From: Roseburia sp. 1XD42-69
Lineage (GTDB): Bacteria > Bacillota > Clostridia > Lachnospirales > Lachnospiraceae
Direction: 5' to 3'
Assembly (NCBI RefSeq): GCF_003612565.1
Contig: NZ_RAZG01000026.1
Coordinates: forward strand, 1 to 51,780
DNA: 51,780 nt
Shown here piece after piece: positions 24,769-32,833 of this stretch (its first letter is position 1; the number at the start of each line of letters is the position of its first letter). Both the position numbers and the translations under genes were made by a program. The notes below the pieces were generated by a model, which was given only the letters and a program-made list of their open reading frames with translations, did no database searches and had not been told where the DNA came from.

Positions 24769-26254
24769 TTGGTATCCCATGGCCATACAATTTGTGAGCT
24801 GTGTTTTGGAGGGATACTGCCTATATCTTTTGTGCAGGAATTTCCTGTCCCCCAAAATCGGGGAGGGGGGGGGCCGGGAGGCTTTGGCCGGGCTTTTCTG
24901 GTTTTTCCTGCGCATGGCGGGAAGTTATGTGGAATGCGGGATAAACGGTATGGCTCTGGCGTTAAAGTCTCTTTTTTACTGGGGATTTCTGTTTCTGTTC
25001 TGCATCCTGTATTATCAGGGAAAGGCTGCCTATAAACTTTTTACGGCGGCAATGTTTCTCTCCCTTCGGGAGATGGCCTTTTTCGCAGCCTACAGCCTTA
25101 TGGGTGTTGGCACATGGTGTACGGACATGCTGGTGCATGTCTTTGAAAAGGGATGGGTAGGAGAGGGGGAGTTTTTAACGGCGGTAAATGGCGTTGCCAA
25201 TGTGTCTCTCTTTTGTGAGTGTTTGATAGACGGGTTTTTGCTCTATTTCGGCATTCTTTTTCTCTTAAAGATTATGCCTGGAGGATGTGGGAAAAAAGAA
25301 GGACGGGAACTGCTTTTTTGTATGCTTCCTGCAGAGGCCAGCCTGTTGGTGGGATTTATTTTAAGGATGCTGATGTTTTTTACGGAGGAGGGGGAGCCAA
25401 GGATTTTATATCAGAAGTACCCCATTCTCTATGGGATTGTTCCGGTGGTCTCCCTGATGCTTTACGCATCTGTTCTGTTTAACACTTGGCTTTACCAGAA
25501 GGTTTGTGAGAAAAAGGAGCAGGATAAGGAACAGGAGATTCTGCGAAACCAGATTACCCAAATGCAGGGGGCCATGGAGGAGATGGAGCGGCTCTATGAC
25601 GGCATCCGGGGGGTCAGGCATGATATGAAAAACCAGATGCTGGCCTTAAAGGGAATTCTCCATACATCCGGTGACAGGGAGGAGGAGCTTAGGGGCTTTC
25701 TCTCAGATATGTACCGCTCGGTGGAACAGTTGGACTACGGGCTTCACACGGGAAATTCCGTGTGCGACGTGGTGATTGGAAGCAAGTTTGCCTATGCAAA
25801 AAAGCATGTTCCCCCGGTGCGTTTAAATGCAGATAATTTTCTTGTGGAAAGTTCCTGGGGAGTGCGGGCATATGATTTGGGCATTATGCTAAACAACGGG
25901 CTGGACAATGCAATCGAAGCCATAGAAAGGATGCGGAAATCCTGGCCAGAAAAAGAGGCTTATATTACGGTAAAATCCTATGTCAGGTCCGGCATGGTTT
26001 TTATAGAAATGGAAAACAGTTTTTCCGGGAGCCTGCAGTTTGAGGGTGGAAATCCCCTTCCCCTGTCGTCAAAGGATGGGGAGGGCCATGGAATGGGGCT
26101 TCGCAATATCCGAAACTGCGCCGGAAAATATGGCGGGGCAGTGGACTGTATTGTGCAGGGAGAAAAATTTATATTATCGATTATGATAGGAGGAAGGCAA
26201 ATGCGTAGCATTTTTAGGACGCCTTCCGACGATTTGCCGCCGAAGCGAAAGTGA
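24761..26254 (+). CDS. GHKL sensor histidine kinase (LytS/AgrC-like)
   Basis: 497-residue membrane kinase paired with the LytTR regulator. About six or seven spans occupy residues 5-240, followed by a coiled linker rich in Glu/Gln. The phospho-acceptor is His287 in VRHDMKNQ. The ATPase has an N box (MLNNGLDNAIEAI) and a G box (GHGMGLRNIRNCAGKYGG). The start is a TTG with GGAGG 8 bp upstream, overlapping the regulator's stop by 8 bp; an ATG 18 bp later is an alternative. The last 20 or so residues, after SIMIGG, are encoded by an inserted palindromic repeat, so the original C-terminus has probably been replaced. Confidence 0.88.
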   Translation: MSDWYPMAIQFVSCVLEGYCLYLLCRNFLSPKIGEGGGREALAGLFWFFLRMAGSYVECGINGMALALKSLFYWGFLFLFCILYYQGKAAYKLFTAAMFLSLREMAFFAAYSLMGVGTWCTDMLVHVFEKGWVGEGEFLTAVNGVANVSLFCECLIDGFLLYFGILFLLKIMPGGCGKKEGRELLFCMLPAEASLLVGFILRMLMFFTEEGEPRILYQKYPILYGIVPVVSLMLYASVLFNTWLYQKVCEKKEQDKEQEILRNQITQMQGAMEEMERLYDGIRGVRHDMKNQMLALKGILHTSGDREEELRGFLSDMYRSVEQLDYGLHTGNSVCDVVIGSKFAYAKKHVPPVRLNADNFLVESSWGVRAYDLGIMLNNGLDNAIEAIERMRKSWPEKEAYITVKSYVRSGMVFIEMENSFSGSLQFEGGNPLPLSSKDGEGHGMGLRNIRNCAGKYGGAVDCIVQGEKFILSIMIGGRQMRSIFRTPSDDLPPKRK

Positions 26255-26415
26255 GGGGGCGTTACATTATAAAAAGGAGGAAGGCAAATGCGTAGCATTT
26301 TTAGGACGCCTTCCGACGATTTAGAGCCATAAGGAATCCTCCCGCAAACGGGTTCCTCCTTGTGGCAAATGCCGCCGAAGCGAAAGTGAGGGGGCGTTAC
26401 ATTATAAAAAGGAGG
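26188..26415. repeat. Composite palindromic repeat, two copies of a two-part unit
   Basis: Part A (48 bp) occurs at 26188-26235 and 26275-26322. Part B (45 bp, identical copies) occurs at 26236-26280 and 26371-26415; A2 shares its first six bases with the end of B1. Part A is a nested palindrome, GGAAGGC/GCCTTCC enclosing AAATGC-GTA-GCATTT. Between A2 and B2 is a further imperfect hairpin (26329-26362). Copy 1 lies inside the 3' end of the kinase gene and supplies its stop codon. Copy 2 ends in GGAGG, which is the ribosome-binding site of the next gene. Confidence 0.88.
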
Positions 26416-26423
26416 TAAGAAAA

Positions 26424-26936
26424 ATGGATAACGTATTTATGAACGGTCTTGTGACGGGAATTTCCTCTATGCTGGAGCAAAACAGCAAGGTAAACGGGCA
26501 GTCAAATAATCAGACAAATTCCCAGGCAAATAACGGGCAGGATTTTGCAAAAGTTCTGGGACAGGCCATTGCAGGGGCATTGGGCACAAATGCCAAGAGC
26601 GCTTACACGAATCCGCTTTACAGCGGCCTTTACGGGAATACTTTGTATGGCAACAGCCTTTATGGCGGATTGTTTGGGAACAGTTTGTATGGGGGCGGCT
26701 TATATGGAAGCAGCCTTTTGGGGACGCCCTATGGCAATTATGCACTGATGAGCGGGCTGTATTCCGCAAACAGCGGCAAGGGGGCTTCCTCTTCCAGGAC
26801 TTCGGAGGTATCCGGCGTTTCCGGCTCCACGAATATAGAACAGATTAAGCAGATGCAAAGAAACAGGGTGCAGGCAAGGCTTGTGAATAGTTCTGCGGCG
26901 GATGCCTATAAGAAGCATATGGCGATGATGGGATAA
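26424..26936 (+). CDS. Protein with Leu-Tyr-Gly repeats, unknown function
   Basis: 170 residues, no signal peptide or membrane span. The N-terminus (1-60) is Asn/Gln/Ser-rich and contains a hydrophobic AGALG segment. Residues 63-113 are a degenerate tandem of a (G/N)-x-L-Y-G type unit repeated about eight times. A Ser-rich linker leads to a basic helical C-terminus (IEQIKQMQRNRVQARL, then AADAYKKHMAMMG). Repeats of this sort are seen in self-assembling or coat-like proteins, but nothing here proves a role. GGAGG, 8 bp before the ATG, comes from the end of the upstream repeat. Confidence 0.7.
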   Translation: MDNVFMNGLVTGISSMLEQNSKVNGQSNNQTNSQANNGQDFAKVLGQAIAGALGTNAKSAYTNPLYSGLYGNTLYGNSLYGGLFGNSLYGGGLYGSSLLGTPYGNYALMSGLYSANSGKGASSSRTSEVSGVSGSTNIEQIKQMQRNRVQARLVNSSAADAYKKHMAMMG

Positions 26937-27017
26937 TAGGCAGGGCAAAGGAATAAATTTCCATAGCAAGAAAATAGCGCAGCTTTTAGCTAAATTTAGC
27001 TAAATTTACTTAAAAAG

Positions 27018-27046
27018 TTGAGAACTTTTCCATAGTATTGTAAAAT
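27018..27046 (+). promoter_or_regulatory. Sigma-A type promoter of the dead GH1 gene
   Basis: TTGAGA (27018-27023), 17 bp, TAAAAT (27041-27046). Just upstream is a TTTAGCTAAA direct repeat (about 26977-27008). An AAGGAGG follows at 27074-27080. Confidence 0.5.
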
Positions 27047-27084
27047 GAGAAAAAATTTACAGTATTTGGAAAAAGGAGGATGCT

Positions 27085-28330
27085 ATGGGATTTCGGGATG
27101 ATTTTGTCTGGGGAGCAGCCACAAGTTCTTATCAGATTGAAGGTGCATACAAAGAGGACGTGGCCCTTATGAAGGAGATGGGGTTAAAGGCCTATCGTTT
27201 TCCATTAACTGGGCCAGGATTTTTCCAGAGGGAACCGGGAGAATAAACCAGGCGGGAGTGGAGTTTTACAACCGTCTGATAGACGAACTTTTGCAGGGGG
27301 GAATTGAGCCTTACGTTACATTATACCACTGGGAGCTTCCCTATGAGCTGTACAAAAGAGGGGGATGGATGAACCCGGACATTGTGGAGTGGTTTGGGGA
27401 GTATGCAAAAACTGCGGCGGAACTTTTCAGCGACAGGGTAAAATATTTCTTTACGGTGAATGAGCCCCAGTGTTTTATCGGTCTTGGATTTTTGCACCAG
27501 GATCATGCGCCGGGATTAAAAGCGCCCTATAAAGACACCTTTTTAATGGCCCACAATGTGATGAAAGCCCACGGAAGGGCGGTACAAGAGCTTCGGGAAT
27601 ATGGAAAGCAAAAACTTGTCATTGGTATGCACCCACCGCAGGGGTAAGCTATCCAAAAACGGAAAATCCGGAGGATGTGGCTGCGGCAAGGGAGATGTTT
27701 TTTGCCATGAACGAGCTGTCTGACTGGACATGGAACGTGGCATGGTGGTCAGACCCGGTTCTTTTGGGGCATTACCCAGAGGAAGGGTTAGAATGTTTTG
27801 AACCCTATCTCCCCAAAATTACAGAGGAGGATATGAAACTTATCTCAGAGCCTATTGATATCTACGGGCAAAATATATATAATGGAAAATGCGTGGAACG
27901 TGGGGAGGACGGAAAACCCAAGGTGGTAAAGCGTTATCCCGGATTCCCAAGGACGGCAATCGGCTGGCCGGTAACGCCGGAGTGTCTCTACTGGGGGCCG
28001 AAGTTTTTGTATGAAAGATACGAAAAGCCCATTTATATCACGGAAAACGGCATGTCCTGCCATGACGTGATATCTCTTGACGGCAAAGTCCACGATCCCA
28101 ACCGTATTGATTTCCTTTCCCGGTACTTAGGCCAGTTAAAGCGGGCGGCACAGGAGATTGACGTGAGGGGTTATTTCCAGTGGTCCCTGACAGATAACTT
28201 TGAGTGGAGCCGGGGATATGGCGAGCGCTTTGGCCTTGTATATGTGGATTACCGGAACCAAGAGAGGATTTGGAAGGATTCTGCTTACTGGTATCGGGAT
28301 GTGATTCGCACAAACGGAGCTGAATTGTAA
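27085..28330 (+). pseudogene. GH1 beta-glucosidase/6-phospho-beta-glucosidase, degraded
   Basis: The start is intact (ATG at 27085 with AAGGAGG; FVWGAATSSYQIEGAY), and GH1 motifs follow in three frames: TVNEPQ (acid/base), YITENG (nucleophile) and WSLTDNFEW. Three lesions are visible. (1) An in-frame internal deletion of about 40-45 codons joins the GAYKEDG-type motif directly to the YKEDVALM motif near 27150. (2) One T is missing in the run at 27198-27201, which moves the frame. (3) One G is missing after 27629, which moves it again. The product is non-functional as read. The single-base losses could be sequencing errors, but the deletion argues for true decay. Confidence 0.9.
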
Positions 28331-28358
28331 CATAAAAAAGTAGGAAGGAAGAACAAAA

Positions 28359-28700
28359 ATGCCATTTATTGATTCTAAAATCACGGTGTCTGTATCGCCG
28401 GAAAAAAGGGAGAGCATAAAATCCCAGTTTGGAGAGGCGGTGGGTATTTTCCACAAGCCGGAAAGCTACCTCATGGTAGGATTCGAGGATAATTATGATT
28501 TGTATATGGGAGGGGCCAAAGTAGAAAAAGGCGCTTACGTGTCCGTAAACCTGTATGGTAATGCATCTTCCGATGCCTGCAATGAAATGACAGGAAAGAT
28601 TTGCAGCATATTTGAAAAAGAACTTGGAATACCAGGGGATAAAGTATATATCTCTTATCAGGGATATAAAGATTGGGGATGGAACGGGAGGAACTTTTAA
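28359..28700 (+). CDS. MIF-like tautomerase superfamily protein
   Basis: 113 residues starting MPF, so the catalytic Pro would become N-terminal after Met removal. The segment HKPESYLMVGF matches the MIF pattern KPxxYxxV, and the end GDKVYISYQGYKDWGWNGRNF parallels MIF's helix-strand and GWN-x-x-F tail. MIF-type proteins tautomerise phenylpyruvate in vitro; a bacterial role is unclear. It lies 28 bp after the dead GH1 gene and ends in its own terminator. Confidence 0.8.
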   Translation: MPFIDSKITVSVSPEKRESIKSQFGEAVGIFHKPESYLMVGFEDNYDLYMGGAKVEKGAYVSVNLYGNASSDACNEMTGKICSIFEKELGIPGDKVYISYQGYKDWGWNGRNF

Positions 28701-28707
28701 AAAGAAT

Positions 28708-28750
28708 AAAACCGTTTTCGGCAGGATATCAATGCCGGAAGCGGTTTTTT
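28708..28750 (+). terminator. Terminator after the MIF-like gene
   Basis: Stem AAAACCG...CGGCA with TGCCG...CGGTTTT, small internal loops, then six Ts. Confidence 0.82.
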
Positions 28751-28751
28751 C

Positions 28752-28780
28752 TTGTAATCAGAGAAAAACCTGTTTATAAT
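28752..28780 (+). promoter_or_regulatory. Sigma-A promoter of the binding-protein/diguanylate-cyclase unit
   Basis: TTGTAA (28752-28757), 17-bp spacer, TATAAT (28775-28780), 35 bp before the start codon. Confidence 0.7.
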
Positions 28781-28815
28781 GTAATCAGTATTTTTAGACG
28801 GAGAAGGGGATTAAG

Positions 28816-29829
28816 ATGAAAAAGTTTTTCATATTTGGACTTTTGGCTGCCATTCTCCTGTGGGGATGCGGCTATAAAGATGAGGCGGCGGAAAAAAAAC
28901 CTCTTGTCAGGGCAGAAGCGGTGGATACCGGCACAGTGCTCATTACGGTGGGATTTATTCAGACGGGAAAAGAATCTGACTGGCGGGATGCAAATACCAA
29001 CGATTTTCTGCAGACTTTTACCAGGGAAAAGGGATATAACCTTATATACATTGACGGGAATTCAGATCCGGAAAGACAGGTGAAAGCAGCCTATGATCTG
29101 ATTGCCCAAAATGTGGATTATATCATTATAGACCCTATTGTGGAGGATGGCTGGGAAGATGTTTTTATGGAGGCAAAGGAGAAGGGAATCCCTGTGATTG
29201 TCTCCGACAGACAGGTAAATGTGAATGCCTCCCACTATGCCTGCTGGGTGGGCTCTGACTTTTACAAAGAGGGACAGAATGCTGCAAAATGGCTGGAAAA
29301 ATACCTGGAGGATAAAGGCAGGGAAAAGGAAGAGATAAAAATTGTCCTGCTGGAAGGCACAGATGGGGCTACAGCCACCAGGGGCAGAACGGAAGGTTTG
29401 TATTCTGTAATTGACAAACATTCCAACTGGAAAGTGGTGGCAAAGGAGTATGGAAATTTTACCCAGGGGGAAGGGGCCCAGGTCATGGAGGGGATTTTAA
29501 ATCAGAAAATTGAGTTTGACGTGGTGATAGCGGAAAATGACAATATGATGTTTGGAGCCATGAATGCCATGGAACAGCAGGGGATTGCATATGGTGTGGG
29601 CACAGATGTCATCACCATATCCTTCGATGCGCTGCAGGAGGCCCTGGCAAAAGTGATAAAGGGGGAACTTATGGTTACGGTAGAGTGCAATCCATTGATT
29701 GCGGGGCTCACGGAGAAGGCTATTTTGGACTTGGAAAAGGGTAAGAGGATTGAGAAAGTGCATTTTGTGAAGGAGACGGTTTTTACCCAGGAAAATACGG
29801 TTCTCCATTTGATGGAACGGAAGTATTAA
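28816..29829 (+). CDS. YtfQ-like sugar-binding lipoprotein, stand-alone sensor type
   Basis: 337 residues. The signal peptide ends LLWGC with lipid-anchored Cys18. The mature part is a periplasmic-binding-protein type I fold (ribose/galactofuranose class) with ESDWRDAN, DYIIIDPIVEDGW, VSDRQV, CWVGSDF, GRTEG and VECNPL, motifs shared with two other binding proteins in this window and with E. coli YtfQ. No permease or ATPase gene follows; the next gene, 9 bp away, is a membrane diguanylate cyclase. This suggests a sensory role, presenting sugar to the cyclase's outer domain (inference). Confidence 0.85.
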   Translation: MKKFFIFGLLAAILLWGCGYKDEAAEKKPLVRAEAVDTGTVLITVGFIQTGKESDWRDANTNDFLQTFTREKGYNLIYIDGNSDPERQVKAAYDLIAQNVDYIIIDPIVEDGWEDVFMEAKEKGIPVIVSDRQVNVNASHYACWVGSDFYKEGQNAAKWLEKYLEDKGREKEEIKIVLLEGTDGATATRGRTEGLYSVIDKHSNWKVVAKEYGNFTQGEGAQVMEGILNQKIEFDVVIAENDNMMFGAMNAMEQQGIAYGVGTDVITISFDALQEALAKVIKGELMVTVECNPLIAGLTEKAILDLEKGKRIEKVHFVKETVFTQENTVLHLMERKY

Positions 29830-29838
29830 GGAGAGTAA

Positions 29839-31113
29839 ATGAAAAAGTCGTTGAGAAACAGAGTCATAGTGCTGATTTTGGTATTTGCGCTTTTGCTGGA
29901 CATTTTGTGTATCACCATGAATTACCGGAATTTTGTACAGGCAAATGAACAGTTCAGCTATTCCACTGCAAGGACTGTCACGGAAACCTGCAACCTGATT
30001 ATTGACAAGGACAAGTTAGATGTCTACATGGAGACAGGAAAGAGAGACAGCAGGTATTATGAAATCTGGAATAAATTAATAGATTACCGGAATACCAACA
30101 GTGATATTATCGGGCTCTCCCTGGTGTGGTTTGATAAAGAGGGATGTCATTACATTTTTGACACAGATTTGACATTAGAGGGGGCTTTTTTAAAAGACAG
30201 GAGGGAGTATGACGGTGAACAGAAAAAATATATGGATTCCCTGATTCGCGGTGAGGAGATTGACTTTATCAACTATCCAAACTATATGGCGGTATATCAG
30301 CCGATTCTCTCCTCCTTTAATCTGCCCATTGGATATGTGATTGTGGAGATTTCCACGTTGAAGGCAAAGGAAAAGCAGAGGGCTTATCTCTTTGAAATGG
30401 TATGCGTTCTTACCCTTTTAACAGTAGTGCTTATGGTGATTTTGCTTCTTGTGTTAAACCGTATGGTGATAAGGCCTATCAATCAGTTGTCGGAGGCTGT
30501 TTTTAACTATGTGAGTTCCATACATGAAAATGGGGAAAAATCTACCTTAGAGCAGCTTTCCATACAAACGGGGGATGAGATTGAACGGCTCTTTATAGCC
30601 ATAAAAAAGATGGAGACAGACCTTTTGACCTCCTCGGACAATCTGGCAGTTGCCCAGTGGAACAGCCATCATGACAGTATGACCCAGCTTTTTAACAAGC
30701 GGTATTTTTATGAGTATATGGAAGGCTATGCCAAGGGAAAACCCGTGGGAGTTTTCTACTTTGACGTGGATAATTTAAAAAAGATGAACGATACTTACGG
30801 CCATGAGGCAGGGGATGAGGTTATCTGCAAAACGGCGGAGTTTGTAAAGAGATATACTCCTGGAGAGGGAGGCGGTTTTCGCATGGGGGGAGATGAATTT
30901 GTCATGGTAATTCCCGGAATGGAAAAGAGAGCTTTTTATGCCCTTGCAGATAAGATGAAACTTGACGGGGAAAGGGTGCTTACGCCTGCCGATTACACGG
31001 TGCAGTGCCGCATTGCACTGGGGTATGCCTACTCAGATAAGTGCGGAAGCCTTACGGAAGTGATGAAAACAGCGGATGAAAATATGTACCTGGACAAAAC
31101 CAGCCACAGATAA
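29839..31113 (+). CDS. Membrane diguanylate cyclase with extracytoplasmic sensor and HAMP
   Basis: 424 residues. One span at about 8-28, an extracytoplasmic domain (about 30-180), a second span (about 182-207), a HAMP linker (VIRPINQLSEAV onward) and a C-terminal GGDEF domain from about 265. The active-site motif is intact (MGGDEF, residues 350-354), and FDVDNLKKMNDTYGHEAGDE carries the metal Asp and the Asn/Asp substrate contacts. No RxxD inhibitory site precedes GGDEF. It should make c-di-GMP from GTP. Co-transcription with a sugar-binding lipoprotein suggests regulation by that protein. Confidence 0.9.
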   Translation: MKKSLRNRVIVLILVFALLLDILCITMNYRNFVQANEQFSYSTARTVTETCNLIIDKDKLDVYMETGKRDSRYYEIWNKLIDYRNTNSDIIGLSLVWFDKEGCHYIFDTDLTLEGAFLKDRREYDGEQKKYMDSLIRGEEIDFINYPNYMAVYQPILSSFNLPIGYVIVEISTLKAKEKQRAYLFEMVCVLTLLTVVLMVILLLVLNRMVIRPINQLSEAVFNYVSSIHENGEKSTLEQLSIQTGDEIERLFIAIKKMETDLLTSSDNLAVAQWNSHHDSMTQLFNKRYFYEYMEGYAKGKPVGVFYFDVDNLKKMNDTYGHEAGDEVICKTAEFVKRYTPGEGGGFRMGGDEFVMVIPGMEKRAFYALADKMKLDGERVLTPADYTVQCRIALGYAYSDKCGSLTEVMKTADENMYLDKTSHR

Positions 31114-31164
31114 AAATAGACATGGGTTTTGGCTGTGGGAAGGGCGATCAATAACGGGGGGAAA

Positions 31165-32802
31165 ATGGAAAATAGCAGGATAAAAGTATTTCTGGTGGAG
31201 GATGAGATTGTCATCCGGGAGGGAATCAAAAGAAATATTAACTGGGGGAAGGAGGGATTTGATTTTGCCGGGGAGGCCAGCGACGGGGAATTGGCATACC
31301 CTTTAATTCAGAGCACGAAGCCGGACATTCTGATTACAGATATTAAAATGCCCTTTATGGACGGGCTGGAGTTGAGCCGTCTGGTGAAAAAGGAGCTGCC
31401 GGACATTAAGATTCTTGTGCTCAGCGGTTACAATGAATTTGAATATGCCAAAGAGGCAATTAATATCGGAATTACGGAATATCTGGTAAAGCCCATCAGC
31501 GGGGCAAAGCTCTTAGAGGCAGTGAAAAAGGTGGCAAAAACCATTTTGGAAGAAAGGCAGCAGAGACAATTTCTCCTGGCTTACCAAAAAGAGCAAAAAG
31601 AGAGTGAACAGCTTGCCAGGCAGAGTTTATTCGGAAGGCTTGTGTCGGGAAAATACCCGGTTTCCACACTTCTTGGGGAGGGCCGGGAAATTGGTATGGA
31701 GCTGGCGGCTACCCGGTATAATATTATTTTGTTCCAGGTTTTTACCGGGGTGGATGCGGAAAATTATTCCGATGAGTTAAATCGTCTTTCCGGAAAAATA
31801 CAGGAGATGTCGGAAAATACCCAGGGAGTGATTATGGTGGATCGTGGAGTGGAGGGCTTTGCCTTTCTCTTAAAGGGTGCGGAGGATTCGGATATGGATG
31901 AACTTCTTTCGGGTTTTTCAGATAAGTTAAAGGGGATTTTAAAAGAGTATCCGAATATGGAGTATTTTGGAGGGGTAGGAGTTACCGTAGAGCGCTTAAG
32001 TGAACTGAATTTGTGTTTTGAGAGGGCAAGCCACGCCTACGCCTACCGTTATCTGTGGGAGAGGAACCAGATTGTCACAGGGGAGGACAAGAAAGAAGTA
32101 AAGATGGTGGATGAAGAGCTGAACCTTAAGGCTCTAAATGTGAAAGATTTAGAGCGGAAGGCGGTGGAGCGTTTTCTTGCCACCGGGCTTTTGGGGGAGG
32201 CGTCGGATTTTGTGGAGGAATATTTTCACAGCCTGGGGGAGCAGAATATCCAGTCCATGCTGTTCCGCCAGTATATCACCATGGATGCCTATATTGCCGC
32301 CGCCTCTGCGGTGGAAAAACTGGGGTATGATTCCACGGTAATGGTGGAGGAGTGCGGAGACTTTAAATCTATGGCGGACGTGTTCGTTACCACGGAGCAG
32401 ACAGCCTCCTATCTGAAACATGTGCTCTCCACAGCCATACGTCTGAGGGATGCGGTTTCCCAGAAAAAATATGCACAGCTTTTGGAGGATGCCAAGGAAT
32501 ATATCAGGGAGAATTTCTGCAATGAAGAAATTTCCTTAAATACCGTGGCGGCCAGTGTGAATTTAAGCCCCAATCATTTCAGCACTATTTTCAGCCAGGA
32601 GGTGGGAAAAACCTTTGTGGAGTATCTCACATTGGTACGGATGGAAAAAGCGAAGGAGCTTTTGCGAAACTCCACCATGAAAACGTCGGATATCGCTTTT
32701 GAGGTAGGCTACCGGGACGCCCATTATTTCAGTTACATCTTTAAAAAGACCCAGGAGTGCACGCCCAGGGAGTACAGGGCAAAGTCAAGTACCCCGCAGT
32801 AA
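31165..32802 (+). CDS. YesN-type response regulator with AraC output domain
   Basis: 545 residues. Receiver at about 6-125 with Asp59 (ITDIKMPFMDG) and the LVKP lysine; a long middle region (about 140-430); then a C-terminal AraC domain (EEISLNTVAASVNLSPNHFSTIF and the second helix pair ending TPREYR). The ATG at 31165 is preceded by GGGGGGA; an upstream TTG is less likely. It precedes the YesM kinase by 31 bp. Expected to activate the adjacent ABC importer, whose promoter has a poor -35. Confidence 0.92.
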   Translation: MENSRIKVFLVEDEIVIREGIKRNINWGKEGFDFAGEASDGELAYPLIQSTKPDILITDIKMPFMDGLELSRLVKKELPDIKILVLSGYNEFEYAKEAINIGITEYLVKPISGAKLLEAVKKVAKTILEERQQRQFLLAYQKEQKESEQLARQSLFGRLVSGKYPVSTLLGEGREIGMELAATRYNIILFQVFTGVDAENYSDELNRLSGKIQEMSENTQGVIMVDRGVEGFAFLLKGAEDSDMDELLSGFSDKLKGILKEYPNMEYFGGVGVTVERLSELNLCFERASHAYAYRYLWERNQIVTGEDKKEVKMVDEELNLKALNVKDLERKAVERFLATGLLGEASDFVEEYFHSLGEQNIQSMLFRQYITMDAYIAAASAVEKLGYDSTVMVEECGDFKSMADVFVTTEQTASYLKHVLSTAIRLRDAVSQKKYAQLLEDAKEYIRENFCNEEISLNTVAASVNLSPNHFSTIFSQEVGKTFVEYLTLVRMEKAKELLRNSTMKTSDIAFEVGYRDAHYFSYIFKKTQECTPREYRAKSSTPQ

Positions 32803-32833
32803 ATTTTCAGGATAAAGATAGGAGTGAGGCGTC

